A DNA stretch of 64,000 nt from a bacterium (GTDB taxonomy: Bacteria > Spirochaetota > Leptospiria > Leptospirales > Leptonemataceae), in contig JANSYA010000001.1 in the NCBI GenBank assembly GCA_024742665.1, positions 1,505,001 to 1,569,000 on the forward strand, read 5' to 3'. This document shows, piece after piece, positions 8,839-18,088 of the stretch. How positions within the stretch are numbered: the stretch's first letter is position 1; each line of letters starts with the position of its first letter. The notes under the pieces were generated by a model that saw only the letters and a program-made list of their open reading frames with translations, searched no databases and was not told where the DNA came from. Both the position numbers and the translations under genes were made by a program.

Positions 8839-10017
8839 ATGCAATTGGAAATCGCACTGATAGAACCATTTTTCTCCGGTTCGCATAAAGTATGGTCACA
8901 AAGTTTAAATGAATATAGCAAACACAATATAGATTATATCGCAATGCCGGGTCGTCACTGGAAATGGCGCATGCACGGCGGCGCGATCACCACGGCGCGC
9001 CTGTATTCCGAAAAATATCATGCGGCGAGTACGGATTTGCATCCGCGTTTGATTCTCGCGACCGATATGCTCGATCTCACGACCTTCCTGGCATTGACCA
9101 GACGATTCACGGCGAAAATTCCCGCCGCGGTTTATTTTCACGAAAGCCAGTTTTCGTATCCCGTGCGCTCCGTTCCCGGGACCGAAGCGAAACCTGACGA
9201 ACATTATCCATTCATCAACTACGCTTCGGCGCTCGCCGCCGATCGAATCTATTTTAATTCTCATTATCATCGCGATGATTTTCTCAAGCACTGTCGCGAA
9301 TTTCCGGGCCGCTTTCCGGACTTCCGCGAAGAGTCCGCCGCGGAGTCCCTGGCGGAGAAAAGCCGGGTATTGCCCCTGGGTCTGGAAGCCGGCCGGGAAG
9401 TGGCGAAGGCCGCCGCCGACGAGGCTGAAGTCCCGGGCCTCAGGCTCGCGGAGCTGCGGAGCGGGCCGCCCGTATTGCTGTGGAACCATCGACGCGAACA
9501 CGACAAGAACCCCGAAGATTTTTTTGCGGCGATGATCGCTCTGGCGGAACGCGGCTGTGATTTTCGCCTGGTCGTACTCGGCCAGAGCTTTCGAGAGACG
9601 CCGCCCATCTTCGCCTGGGCCAGGGAGCGTCTCGGGGAGCGCATCGTGCGCTTCGAATCCGCCGAAAGCCGCGCGGACTATTTTCGCTGGCTGTTGGCCT
9701 GCGATCTTTTGCCCGTAACTTCGAAGCACGATTTTTTTGGAGCGGCCGTGATCGAAGCGATGGCCGCGGGTTGCTATCCAATGCTGCCGCGACGTCTGGC
9801 CTATGCCGAGCACGTCGACGGCGATCCGCGTTTTATGTACAGTACGAACGCCGAACTGGTGGAACGCCTGGAAGCGATGCTAAAAACACCTGGAACATGG
9901 CGCAACGCGGATACGCGCCAGGCTGTCGCCGCGATGGCCGCGCGCTACGATTGGCCGAATCTGATCGCCGATTACGATCGCGAGTTTGAGGACCTGGCAC
10001 AGACACCAATCGAATAA
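8839..10017 (+). CDS. Glycosyltransferase of the DUF3524 / tRNA-queuosine mannosyltransferase type
   Basis: The N-terminus is highly characteristic: ALIEPFFSGSHKVWSQSL, then YIAMPGRHWKWRMHGGAI, the signature of DUF3524 (animal GTDC1/QTMAN family). The C-terminal half is a GT4-like nucleotide-sugar domain with VLLWNHRREHDKNPEDFF and a donor-site block DFFGAAVIEAMAAGCYPMLP. Animal QTMAN attaches mannose to queuosine in tRNA-Asp; whether this bacterial member does the same is an inference from family. GGAG five bases before the ATG supports the start. The protein is cytoplasmic, with no signal or membrane segment. Divergent from the receiver-ATPase gene. Confidence 0.85.
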   Translation: MQLEIALIEPFFSGSHKVWSQSLNEYSKHNIDYIAMPGRHWKWRMHGGAITTARLYSEKYHAASTDLHPRLILATDMLDLTTFLALTRRFTAKIPAAVYFHESQFSYPVRSVPGTEAKPDEHYPFINYASALAADRIYFNSHYHRDDFLKHCREFPGRFPDFREESAAESLAEKSRVLPLGLEAGREVAKAAADEAEVPGLRLAELRSGPPVLLWNHRREHDKNPEDFFAAMIALAERGCDFRLVVLGQSFRETPPIFAWARERLGERIVRFESAESRADYFRWLLACDLLPVTSKHDFFGAAVIEAMAAGCYPMLPRRLAYAEHVDGDPRFMYSTNAELVERLEAMLKTPGTWRNADTRQAVAAMAARYDWPNLIADYDREFEDLAQTPIE

Positions 10018-10093
10018 AGCGCTTCGGAGGCCGCGCCGTGCGACACCGGTCGCCGATTTCAGCGGGACCAGAATCTTTTGCGCGAGCTCGCAA

Positions 10094-12328
10094 TCATGGC
10101 GATGCCCTGCGCGGCGGGGCGAGCGTTTCATCCGGCGGCAGGTCGAAGCTGCCCTTGCGAATATTAAACCAGACCAGCTCCGGAAAACTGAAGAGCGCTC
10201 CCCGCAGTCCCGACTGCAGGCGTTCGCCCCGATCGAAGGGGGCGCTGAATACGCCCGCGCCGCTCGTCGCCAGGCCGTAGGCGAGATTGGCCGCGCCGTA
10301 GAGCGGTCGCGCCCAGAAGATGTCGTCCGTGAACAGCAGAAAGGCCGTATCCTGCGGGCGCGGCGTATAGATCGTAGAGAGATCCGCGAAGCTTTCCCGC
10401 GGAGCGGCGATCATCCGACCTTCGCGCTCCAGAATGCGCGCCAGGCGTCGCTTGCGATACGACGGCAGCCAGCGCACGTCAGGATCGTTCGCGTCGGCGA
10501 TGGCGAAGGCTTCGAGGGGCGGCCCTGACACGGGTGCGGGGGCAGTCGTAGATATAGACGGGGAGGAGATTGCTTCACTATGCGAGTCTGTTGTCTGCCT
10601 GGATTCCGGCGCGGCGAAGAGATCGAAAGCCACGAAGGGTATAAAACGAAAGCGATGGTCGAGCTTGAGACCCTCCGGCACACCGCCGCCCGCTTCGATA
10701 CTGAGCAGAAGTTCCGTCACGCAGTTCTTGCGAATGAGATGGTAGTCGTAGCCCTGGCGCAGGCGTTCCAGATACCTGGCTTCGCGATCCTGCGCGAGGC
10801 GCCAGCGTAAAGCGGGACCGCCGGCTTCCACGAATGCGGACCACTGCGTCGGCAGCATCTCGCGCGGAAAATGCAGCAGAGCCGGGTGGGCCGTTCCAGG
10901 AATCATCGGCGTGGCGGCGTCGACCGTGCGAATCGAGTAGCCCGGCTCTTCGGCGCCCCGGCGGATTTCGAAATAGCGGGCGGCCGCGGCTTCCAGGCGA
11001 TTGTAGCGCACCTCGCTCAGACCGCCTCCGGCCGCGAAGACGTAGCGCCGGGTTCGTTGCAGAGCTTGTTGCGCGACGGCCGCCATCTGGTGAACGAGTG
11101 CGCGGTCGCGCTGGATCGCCGCCGCGCTCACACTTACGCGTCGGGCGGGGAAGGGATCGAGAGTCAGCAGGCGGTTCTCTGCGAGCGAAAGACTGATCGC
11201 CCGGTGGCGCGCGAGATTCAAAAGCAGGGTCGCGCCGCGATCGGCTCCGGGAATGGCGGCGGGCGTCTGGAGCAGACTTATGATTTCGCCTTCAAGCACA
11301 GCGCGATACTTTCGCAGGGCATCGCGTTCGGTGTCGCGCAGTTTCGCGTGAGCCGGCGCCTGGCCCGCTCCTGAGTCGAATAAGACTTTGCGCTTCAGCG
11401 GTCGCTGCTCTGCAAGAACAGCCAGCGCCGCCAGTTCGTTCAGATCTTCGCGCACGCCGCCGGAAAATAATTCGGCGCGCTGCGGCAGGCGATCGGGATC
11501 GAATTCGCGGGCGAGTTCGGCTGCCGCATCGCCGGAGGCGCCGGGTTCCATGAATTTAATTTTCGCATCGATTTTCGCATCGATACCTGCATCGATATTT
11601 AAACCGAGCGTCGCCCTGATTCGCGCGTGAATCGCAGCTCTGCGTTTCGTCAGCAGCTGGCTGAATTCAATGCCCGTCGCTTTGACGATCGCTTCGCGCA
11701 GCGCCCCGGACGCTTCGTTTTGTCGCCGCTCGTCGCTATCTTCGCCGCGCCGCCCCTGCTGCTTTATGCCTGGTTTTTCAAATAGGCCGTAGCCGGGAAC
11801 CGGCACGCGCGGCGCGACGGGGGCGGCGGCCAGAGCCTGCCAGAATTCGCGTTCGTGCTGGAGGTCGGTGAAGTATCGCAGATGCGCCTGCTGCACGAGA
11901 TAGCGCAGTGCGAAGAAATCTTTCAGCCTGCGTAACTTTCCGTGAGGAATTCTTACGGTGCGTAAACCCAGGCTGCGATTCTCGCGATCGTTGTACAGCC
12001 GGCGAAAGCTCGACCAATCGTCGCGCACCAGGCGAAAGACGCCGTCGCGATACATCTGGTAGTGGTAAACAGTGCGTCCGAATTTTAGAGCGCTGTGACC
12101 GCCGCTCGAAGCGCCGATGTTCGCGTCGGCGTAGACGATTTCATAATAGGCCGCACCCTGCGTCCGAAGGGGGTCCGGGGCGTCGCTTTTATTCTGCGGG
12201 GGAGCGGCGAAGAGCGCGGCGGGGAGCAGCGCGAGCGCCGATACTATCGATAGTAGCGAGGCGGCGGCGAATTTGTTTCGCGCGCCCCCTTGATTTCGCA
12301 GCGGTTTAGAGTCGACTCTCGCGATCAA
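10094..12328 (-). CDS. Exported DUF4105-like protein
   Basis: A 744-residue protein with a signal-like segment (ALALLPAALFAAPPQ) after a basic start. Several blocks resemble DUF4105 (Lnb N-terminal periplasmic domain family): YYEIVYADANIGASSGGHSA near the N-terminus and DYHLIRKNCVTELLLSIEAG later, which give a conserved-looking His and Cys. Such proteins are thought to be envelope-associated and some are peptidase-like. A four-residue repeat (IDAG/IDAK) near the middle is encoded by 12-base tandem repeats at 11560-11595. The start is TTG and overlaps the end of the upstream lipoprotein gene by 23 bases, so the two are coupled. Family assignment is moderate. Confidence 0.75.
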   Translation of the reverse strand: MIARVDSKPLRNQGGARNKFAAASLLSIVSALALLPAALFAAPPQNKSDAPDPLRTQGAAYYEIVYADANIGASSGGHSALKFGRTVYHYQMYRDGVFRLVRDDWSSFRRLYNDRENRSLGLRTVRIPHGKLRRLKDFFALRYLVQQAHLRYFTDLQHEREFWQALAAAPVAPRVPVPGYGLFEKPGIKQQGRRGEDSDERRQNEASGALREAIVKATGIEFSQLLTKRRAAIHARIRATLGLNIDAGIDAKIDAKIKFMEPGASGDAAAELAREFDPDRLPQRAELFSGGVREDLNELAALAVLAEQRPLKRKVLFDSGAGQAPAHAKLRDTERDALRKYRAVLEGEIISLLQTPAAIPGADRGATLLLNLARHRAISLSLAENRLLTLDPFPARRVSVSAAAIQRDRALVHQMAAVAQQALQRTRRYVFAAGGGLSEVRYNRLEAAAARYFEIRRGAEEPGYSIRTVDAATPMIPGTAHPALLHFPREMLPTQWSAFVEAGGPALRWRLAQDREARYLERLRQGYDYHLIRKNCVTELLLSIEAGGGVPEGLKLDHRFRFIPFVAFDLFAAPESRQTTDSHSEAISSPSISTTAPAPVSGPPLEAFAIADANDPDVRWLPSYRKRRLARILEREGRMIAAPRESFADLSTIYTPRPQDTAFLLFTDDIFWARPLYGAANLAYGLATSGAGVFSAPFDRGERLQSGLRGALFSFPELVWFNIRKGSFDLPPDETLAPPRRASP

Positions 12329-12842
12329 AGCCGATTAAAATCCGTTCGCGGGTCGTTGGCGCCACATCCTGGAAGCGCTGAATGACGGCGTCGCGATCCA
12401 GACCGGCGGCCTGCAGGCCGGCGCCGATCGCCTGAAAAGTCTGGCTCGCGGACTGGGTGCGCCAGTTCACAAGGCCGTGGGTGCGTGCAATCCGACCGAG
12501 TTCACGCTGATAGTCCGTGGCGCTGCCGCCGGACTGGCGCGCGAAGGCCGCCGTATAATTGCGCACGTCCCGGCGAAAGGCTTCGTCTTTTTCGTTTTCC
12601 GCGTCCTCTTCGTCGTCGCCGGACGAAGCGCTGGAACTGGCCAGCGAACCGCTAATGGAAGTGACCGACGTGGAAATACTTTCCAGCGAAGTGGAAGCGC
12701 CGCCAAGGGCGTTAGAAACCGAGTCGGAAGCGTTGGACAGCGACGTAAATACGGCGCAGCCCGGCGTCATCCACAGGGCGGTGAGAGTTAGAATCGCCAG
12801 GGCCGGCGGCCACAGGTTCTTGCGATAAGATGAAAAGAGCAT
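12306..12842 (-). CDS. Ser-rich lipoprotein coupled to the DUF4105-like gene
   Basis: A 178-residue protein. Its start has a basic n-region, a hydrophobic helix and the lipobox TPGC, so it should be lipidated. A Ser/Ala-rich low-complexity stretch follows, then an acidic stretch (GDDEEDAENEKDE) and a helical C-terminus. I do not recognise the family. It is first in a two-gene operon with the DUF4105-like gene, whose start lies inside its last codons. The pair probably acts together in the envelope. Confidence 0.8.
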   Translation of the reverse strand: MLFSSYRKNLWPPALAILTLTALWMTPGCAVFTSLSNASDSVSNALGGASTSLESISTSVTSISGSLASSSASSGDDEEDAENEKDEAFRRDVRNYTAAFARQSGGSATDYQRELGRIARTHGLVNWRTQSASQTFQAIGAGLQAAGLDRDAVIQRFQDVAPTTRERILIGFDRESRL

Positions 12843-12927
12843 AGCAGAGGGAAGGTCCGTCCTGGAGCGCTGTCAAGTCTCAAAAAAAACTGGCCGGCGG
12901 GGGTGCCAAAAACGTCTACTGTGTAAT

Positions 12928-13827
12928 ATGACGCACTTCGAACGACAGAGCCCGGGTTTCAGGAATTCCCGTTTGCTGCTCGCCTGGGGAGTATTGCTCG
13001 CTCTGGGGCTCCCGACTGCTGCGACGCAGTTGAGCTCTTTGGACGCTCAGACTCCGGCCAATTTGAAGTACTATTCGGCCCAGAAAGCCAATCTGAGCCT
13101 GGAAAGCGTCCCGGCGGCTCAGGTCGGGAAGAAAATCACCCTGACCGGCCAGACAACGTTCAAGTACGTAATGATTCAAGTTCAGTCGCCGCAGGGCGAT
13201 GGAGCCGTTCACCTGCACCCCGGCAAGGGCGGCGCCTTTGACGTGGATCTGCTGTTTTCCCGGGGGGCGGGCGCCTACCGTTTGACCTTTTTCGGCTCTC
13301 AGCAGAACGTTGGACGTCTGGAGGGCATCGCCTATCTGGACCTGAAAGTCACCGCAAGCTATAAGTCGACTGATCGCGCTCTGGACCTGGGCCCGCGGAT
13401 CGCGAAATATATTCGTGGTCAGAAAGGCGTTTCGATCGGGCGCGGGGAGTGCTGGGACGCCGCCCAATCCGCTCTGGATTTACACGGGGCGTTCTGGAAG
13501 CGGACTTTCGACTACGGCCGTAAAATCACTCCGGGCCAGGAGTCGGTGCGTCCGGGCGATATCCTTCAATTTCGGGAGTTGCGCCTGGAAGAGCGGGATG
13601 TGGATGATCAGGGCCGCAGTCGCATTCGCCGCTTCAATATCGGCAACCCGGATCATACTTCGATCGTGCTGGAAGTGCTGGAAAAGGGGCGCTACGTCGT
13701 TGCTCACCAGAATGTGAACGGCGTCCGGCACATGCTCGTGGAAGAGCTGGATTTGACCCTGTCCCGCATCGGGGGCAGCTATACGGTCTATCGACCGCTG
13801 GCCGGTCTCGTGTACCGCCATCGCTAG
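12928..13827 (+). CDS. Exported protein with a papain-like (NlpC/CHAP-type) C-terminal domain
   Basis: A 299-residue protein with an N-terminal signal segment (LLLAWGVLLALGLPTAATQ). Residues 50-145 look like a beta-sandwich. The C-terminal half has the pattern of a papain-fold amidase: Cys175 in GRGECWDAAQSALD, a loop with RPGDILQFRE, His243 in GNPDHTSIVLEV and His260-Asn262 in YVVAHQNVNG. That Cys-His-polar order fits NlpC/P60 or CHAP enzymes that cut peptidoglycan peptides. The catalytic assignment is inferred from spacing, not from a close family match. There is no clear ribosome site before the ATG. It stands alone between two minus-strand transcription units. Confidence 0.75.
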   Translation: MTHFERQSPGFRNSRLLLAWGVLLALGLPTAATQLSSLDAQTPANLKYYSAQKANLSLESVPAAQVGKKITLTGQTTFKYVMIQVQSPQGDGAVHLHPGKGGAFDVDLLFSRGAGAYRLTFFGSQQNVGRLEGIAYLDLKVTASYKSTDRALDLGPRIAKYIRGQKGVSIGRGECWDAAQSALDLHGAFWKRTFDYGRKITPGQESVRPGDILQFRELRLEERDVDDQGRSRIRRFNIGNPDHTSIVLEVLEKGRYVVAHQNVNGVRHMLVEELDLTLSRIGGSYTVYRPLAGLVYRHR

Positions 13828-13875
13828 AGGCCCCGGGAACCGCCGGCGGTCAGACTGCCTGGCGGTCGCTGGCCC

Positions 13876-14235
13876 TCAGTTGCTGAGATCGGCGCGGAAG
13901 GGCAGGATATTGTCGCCGAACCCGTTTTCGAACTCTGAGGCCAGATCTTCCGATTCCAGGATCCGATTCGCCGGTTGCCGAACGCCGTCGTCCTGCAGGG
14001 CGTTGGTGTGCATATCGCGCACCAGGTTGATCAGCCGCAGAGACTGAGGCGAGGTCGCGTCCGCCGCCGCCAGGGCCGACTGCCGCGCCTGGTCCCGGTT
14101 GGCTCGTAGCGTAACTTCGATTTCATCGATGATCTCTGAAGCCTGATTCAACAGGTTCCAGAGGCGCAAATTTCGGTCTCCCGCTGCGTTTGAGATAATC
14201 TTCCAGGTTTGTGGGGCTTGCATGTAATCTGACAT
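13876..14235 (-). CDS. Small unknown helical protein
   Basis: A 119-residue soluble protein I do not recognise. The frame extends upstream to 14304, but GGAGGG at 14240-14245 lies just before the ATG at 14235 and decides this start. The sequence is mostly helical, with no signal peptide and no Cys. It has an Arg/Ala-rich middle (TLRANRDQARQSALAAADA). It is divergent from the porin gene; the shared 270-base spacer contains the candidate Pho sites. Confidence 0.65.
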   Translation of the reverse strand: MSDYMQAPQTWKIISNAAGDRNLRLWNLLNQASEIIDEIEVTLRANRDQARQSALAAADATSPQSLRLINLVRDMHTNALQDDGVRQPANRILESEDLASEFENGFGDNILPFRADLSN

Positions 14236-14385
14236 AATTCCCTCCGCCATAGTGCGTTGCGCCAGTATTTTGTGCGTCGCACTATTGGCAAGCGAAATTA
14301 TCAAAAGCTGATAGAAAGGCCGTCAGGAATACCTTTTGTAATGCATATGACCGTATTTTGACCCTTAATTACGAACGAATCTCAT

Positions 14386-14470
14386 TTGTGACGGTGGAAT
14401 GATCTTTCTGTTACAGCTAAATCACGGGTGCAATCCCTGCGTAACTTTTTTGTCACATTTAAATTGTCCC
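14386..14470 (+). promoter_or_regulatory. Candidate Pho-box region upstream of the porin gene
   Basis: Several sites resemble PhoB boxes (7-base repeats with 11-base period). GCGTAAC at 14439-14445 is followed 11 bases later by TTGTCAC at 14450-14456. CTGTTAC at 14408-14414 and AAATCAC at 14419-14425 have the same spacing. TTGTGACGG at 14386-14394 is also found upstream of phoB. A further TTGTCCC lies at 14464-14470. Control by PhoB is inferred; the porin's place beside pst supports it. Confidence 0.4.
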
Positions 14471-14507
14471 ATGACAGCTTGAAATCGAATCAGGAGATGA
14501 ACTAACA

Positions 14508-16223
14508 ATGAATATTCGTATGATTTCCGGCCTCCTGGGGATCCTGCTGATTGTCGCAGGTCCTCTGTTTGCGCAGGCGGAATCCGAAGAGGCCATTCCC
14601 TATACGGAATCGGCTGAAGAAGAGCTGAACGAAGAGGACGATCCGAACTGGCTGGAGCGAGGCCGCAAAGAGGGAAAGATCCTTTCCCGGCTGCCCGGCT
14701 ATGAATTCAAAATTGACGGCGTTATTTTTACCGGCTATGAACTCAACGATTACGACCAGGTCGGTCGCCCCGATACGGGCGGTCCCACGAAGGATAGCGC
14801 CGGCTTTCGAGTCAATCGGGCCTATATTAACTTTCGCGGCGGCGTCACGGACGGCGACTATAAAGGCTGGGGCTTTCGCATCACCACCGACATCGCTCGT
14901 TCGGCCGAGCTCGGCGACGGTTGCGGCGACACCTGTAGCGAAGACAACGACAACGACGTTAACTTAAAGTACGCGTACATTTATGTCCCGGTGCCCTTCC
15001 TGGACCGCCTGTACGGGCAAAACAGCGTTCGCCTTGGTCAGCAGCACGTGCCGATGGTCGACGCGCAGGACGGCGTTTCCCTCCAGCGTTTTTGGGATCA
15101 CCGTTATATCGATCAGTCCGCCACGGAGAAGGTCGGTATGTCCAGCTCTACGGATCTGGGTTTGTCTTTCATTCACAGGAGCGACTATCTCGGCATTCAC
15201 CTGCTGTTGGGTAACGGCGAAGGCTATCACCACCAGAACGCGGAAAATGTTCAGAATAGCAGCGTTCAGAATCTGGCGCGGGGCGAAGGCGACAGCTACG
15301 GTATGGATCTTTATGGTATGTTTTCGGTCGTTCCGACGGGAAAAAGTAAGACCTATACCTGGGCGATCAGCACGCCCTTTCGCCTGCACAATTTCACCGG
15401 CGTGAGCGACGAAGAATCGCGCTTTTTTACGGCGGACGTTTCCAGCGGCCCCGGCACTTTCGATATTCTGTATCGCGAGGGCGACACCCGGGCGAAGCGC
15501 GACCTCAGCTACGGTCTCGAATCGGATCTGAAAATCGACTTCGGCACTTTTATGTTCACGGTGGGTTTTGGTAACGTAACGCGGATCGACAAACGCGGCG
15601 CCGTCACCACCTGGCGACTGCAGCCCGGAACGAGCACCGGTTCCGTAGACGATACGCTGAACCGCGTGGAAAATCGCGACGCGGTCGGTTTTGCGAACTA
15701 TATCTTCGCGCACGTGCGCTGGAGAAATTTCGGCGCCTTCGGCCGCTATATTCGCGGGACTTCGACGACGAGTCTGTCTTCGAAATTTTCGCCGATCGAA
15801 CAAACCTCCTGGGCCGGCCAGGCGCTCGCCCTGGACGCGGCGGACGGTCAGTTCGGCAACCTTTCGCTGTCCACGGCCGACAACAGCATCGACCACGGCG
15901 AAGGCCGTTACGATAATATCATCTACGGTTTGACTTTCTTTCCCTCGGCGGTCGCGAATTTCTTTCGCATCTCTGTGGGTGTGAGCGAATTGTACGGCAC
16001 CAACCAGACCGGCCGCGAATATCGCACGAACGTTTTCGAACGTTATACCGGTGCGGGTTCTTCGACCGGCAATACGGATACCGTCGCTTCGCAGCTGGAA
16101 AACAACACAGCGATCAAAGCGAATCTCGGCTATGGTTCCAACGATACGCTGGTGCTGAACGATTTTATCGGCTCGAAGATCGACACGCGTCAGGTATTCG
16201 TCCGAGCGCAGTTTCTTTACTGA
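14508..16223 (+). CDS. Outer-membrane porin, probable phosphate-selective (OprO/OprP-like)
   Basis: A 571-residue protein with a signal peptide cut after about residue 22 (GPLFAQA). An acidic stretch follows, then many alternating beta-strand segments. It ends in an aromatic residue (RQVFVRAQFLY), as outer-membrane barrels do. The segment AGFRVNRAYINFRG followed by RLGQQHVP resembles OprO/OprP porins. GGAG lies eleven bases before the ATG. It sits next to phoU and the pst genes and has Pho-like sites upstream, so the solute is likely phosphate or another anion. Substrate assignment is from context; the barrel call is firm. Confidence 0.82.
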   Translation: MNIRMISGLLGILLIVAGPLFAQAESEEAIPYTESAEEELNEEDDPNWLERGRKEGKILSRLPGYEFKIDGVIFTGYELNDYDQVGRPDTGGPTKDSAGFRVNRAYINFRGGVTDGDYKGWGFRITTDIARSAELGDGCGDTCSEDNDNDVNLKYAYIYVPVPFLDRLYGQNSVRLGQQHVPMVDAQDGVSLQRFWDHRYIDQSATEKVGMSSSTDLGLSFIHRSDYLGIHLLLGNGEGYHHQNAENVQNSSVQNLARGEGDSYGMDLYGMFSVVPTGKSKTYTWAISTPFRLHNFTGVSDEESRFFTADVSSGPGTFDILYREGDTRAKRDLSYGLESDLKIDFGTFMFTVGFGNVTRIDKRGAVTTWRLQPGTSTGSVDDTLNRVENRDAVGFANYIFAHVRWRNFGAFGRYIRGTSTTSLSSKFSPIEQTSWAGQALALDAADGQFGNLSLSTADNSIDHGEGRYDNIIYGLTFFPSAVANFFRISVGVSELYGTNQTGREYRTNVFERYTGAGSSTGNTDTVASQLENNTAIKANLGYGSNDTLVLNDFIGSKIDTRQVFVRAQFLY

Positions 16224-16253
16224 TCAGAGAGACGATCTGGCTTTGAATCTGAC

Positions 16254-16871
16254 TCAGGACTCTGGAGCGTCAAATTGACCGTGACGAACATCTTTCGCGC
16301 TCACTGTAAAGATGACGTCTTCGGCGACGTTGGTGGCGAGGTCGCCGACGCGCTCCAGGGCCTTGGCGATGAAAGCTTCGGCCAGAGAGCTCGCGCTCTC
16401 GATGATGCGGTCTTCGATCGCGTCGACCGTGAACTCGATTTCCATGACCTTTTCGGCGAGGCTCCGGTCTTCTTCGACCAGGGCCGATACCGCGGTCGCC
16501 AGGGCTTCGCCGGCGCGTCCGGCCAGGTCGCGCATATTCTCGTCGGGCGGCTCCGGCAGTTTCGGGGCCCATTTGGCGATGGTCTTGGATTCGTCTCCGA
16601 CTCGTTCGAAGTCCTTGATCATCTTGATGACGCTGAATACAAAGCGAAAGTCGAAGGCGTAGGGCTCTTGCAAGGCCAGCAACTCGACGCAGGCGCGATC
16701 GAGGCGGACTTCGAGATCGTCGATTTCGGAGTCGAGGCTCCGGACCTCGGCGACGATCTGCTCGTCTCGGGCATTCAGGCAATCTACGGCTCTGGCGAAG
16801 ATCGCCTGGGATTTTCGGGCCATCAGAATGACTTCAGTGCGGAGTTGTTTGATGCGTTCGTCCAGATTCAC
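16254..16871 (-). CDS. phoU: PhoU phosphate signalling protein, first copy
   Basis: A 205-residue all-helical protein of two PhoU repeats. Each has the metal-site pattern: DFERVGDESKTIAKW in repeat 1 and KALERVGDLATNVAEDVIF in repeat 2. PhoU links the Pst transporter to the PhoR kinase and represses the Pho regulon when phosphate is plentiful. The open frame runs to 16928, but GGAAGG (complement at 16878-16883) places the start at the GTG at 16871, giving the same length as the second copy. It is on the strand opposite to pstSCAB and converges on the porin gene. Confidence 0.93.
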   Translation of the reverse strand: MNLDERIKQLRTEVILMARKSQAIFARAVDCLNARDEQIVAEVRSLDSEIDDLEVRLDRACVELLALQEPYAFDFRFVFSVIKMIKDFERVGDESKTIAKWAPKLPEPPDENMRDLAGRAGEALATAVSALVEEDRSLAEKVMEIEFTVDAIEDRIIESASSLAEAFIAKALERVGDLATNVAEDVIFTVSAKDVRHGQFDAPES

Positions 16872-17061
16872 GGGGTACCTTCCAAAAGTAGAATGGAAAC
16901 GAGGTCGCAGACCTTTGCGGTCAACCATTTCCCGCCAGAAACGGGGGAAAAACTATTATCGGCGCTGTCACTTCAGCGTAATGAAAATGTAGCCCGGACG
17001 GCGTATTTCTTGCGGGATACGTCGCTCCTAAAAAATTAACCAAACAGGATCGAAACGTAGT
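16872..17061. promoter_or_regulatory. Divergent phoU/pstS promoter region with a candidate Pho site
   Basis: This spacer must hold the promoters for both phoU and pstS. CTGTCAC at 16965-16971 is followed at 11-base spacing by GCGTAAT at 16976-16982. The same two elements occur in reverse order upstream of the porin (GCGTAAC, then TTGTCAC). That makes a shared PhoB operator plausible but not proven. Confidence 0.4.
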
Positions 17062-18033
17062 ATGAACGACACTATGAAAACAGCAAATATGAATTATAAC
17101 TCAGCCGGCCGTCTCGCCGTAGCGAATTTCGGCCGCCGGGCGCTGCCCGCAATCGTCGCCGGATTGGCGATTACGGGCCTGCTGGCCTGCACCCCGAAAA
17201 ATAAGATCGAGGTCGACGGATCGAGCACCGTATACCCGATCACCGAAGCCGTAGCGGAAGAATTCCGTAACGTAAACAATCAGGTGAACGTGACGGTCGG
17301 CGTCTCCGGCACCGGCGGCGGATTTAAGAAATTCTGCAACGGCGAAATCGACGTGGCCGACGCTTCTCGTCACATTAAGTCGGTGGAGATTGAAAAATGC
17401 GCGGAGGCCGGCATTGAATATATCGAGCTGGAAGTCGCGTACGACGGTCTGGCGGTCATTGTAAACAAAGAGAATTCTTTCCTGAAACAGCTCACCGTCG
17501 AGCAGCTCAAGACGATCTTTCGCGTGGAAAACCCGGCCAAAACCTGGAACGAAGTCGACCCCGCGTGGCCGGCCGAAGAAATTAAAGTCTACTCTCCGGG
17601 CAAAGACTCCGGCACCTTCGATTATTTCGTTGAAGTCATCCTGGGCAAAAAAGCGCAAATGCGTCCCGACGCTTCGTACAGCGAAGACGATAATATTCTC
17701 GTGACCGGCGTCGCCGGCGACAAATACGCGATCGGCTTTTTCGGTCTGGCGTATTACGAAGAAAACAAAGACAAGCTGAACCTGGCGGCGGTCGTGAATC
17801 CGAAGAGCGGGCAGGCGGTTCAGCCGACTCTGGAAACGGTTAAGTCCGGCACCTACGCTCCGCTGTCGCGTCCGATCTTCATTTACGTGAGCAAAGCCGC
17901 TCTCGAAAAACCGGAAGTGCAGCAGTTCGTGGGATTCTATATGGATTCCGGCGCGGAGCTGAGCCAGGCGGTGGGTTATATTCCGCTGGCGGACGAGCTT
18001 TACGCGGCGAATAAAAAGAAAGTCGGTCTTTGA
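17062..18033 (+). CDS. pstS: Phosphate-binding lipoprotein PstS
   Basis: A 323-residue substrate-binding protein. The lipobox LLAC near residue 40 anchors it to a membrane. Phosphate-site segments are intact: DGSSTVYPITEAVAEEF, VSGTGGGFKKFC and SPGKDSGTFDYFVE. PstS captures phosphate in the periplasm and hands it to PstC/PstA. The ATG at 17062 is taken; ATGs a few codons further in (MKTANMNYN) are also possible. A 103-base gap with a hairpin separates it from pstC. Confidence 0.94.
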   Translation: MNDTMKTANMNYNSAGRLAVANFGRRALPAIVAGLAITGLLACTPKNKIEVDGSSTVYPITEAVAEEFRNVNNQVNVTVGVSGTGGGFKKFCNGEIDVADASRHIKSVEIEKCAEAGIEYIELEVAYDGLAVIVNKENSFLKQLTVEQLKTIFRVENPAKTWNEVDPAWPAEEIKVYSPGKDSGTFDYFVEVILGKKAQMRPDASYSEDDNILVTGVAGDKYAIGFFGLAYYEENKDKLNLAAVVNPKSGQAVQPTLETVKSGTYAPLSRPIFIYVSKAALEKPEVQQFVGFYMDSGAELSQAVGYIPLADELYAANKKKVGL

Positions 18034-18088
18034 TCGACCTCGCGCTTATTCGCTAACGAATATTTGGAACGATACTATTAGAACTTCG

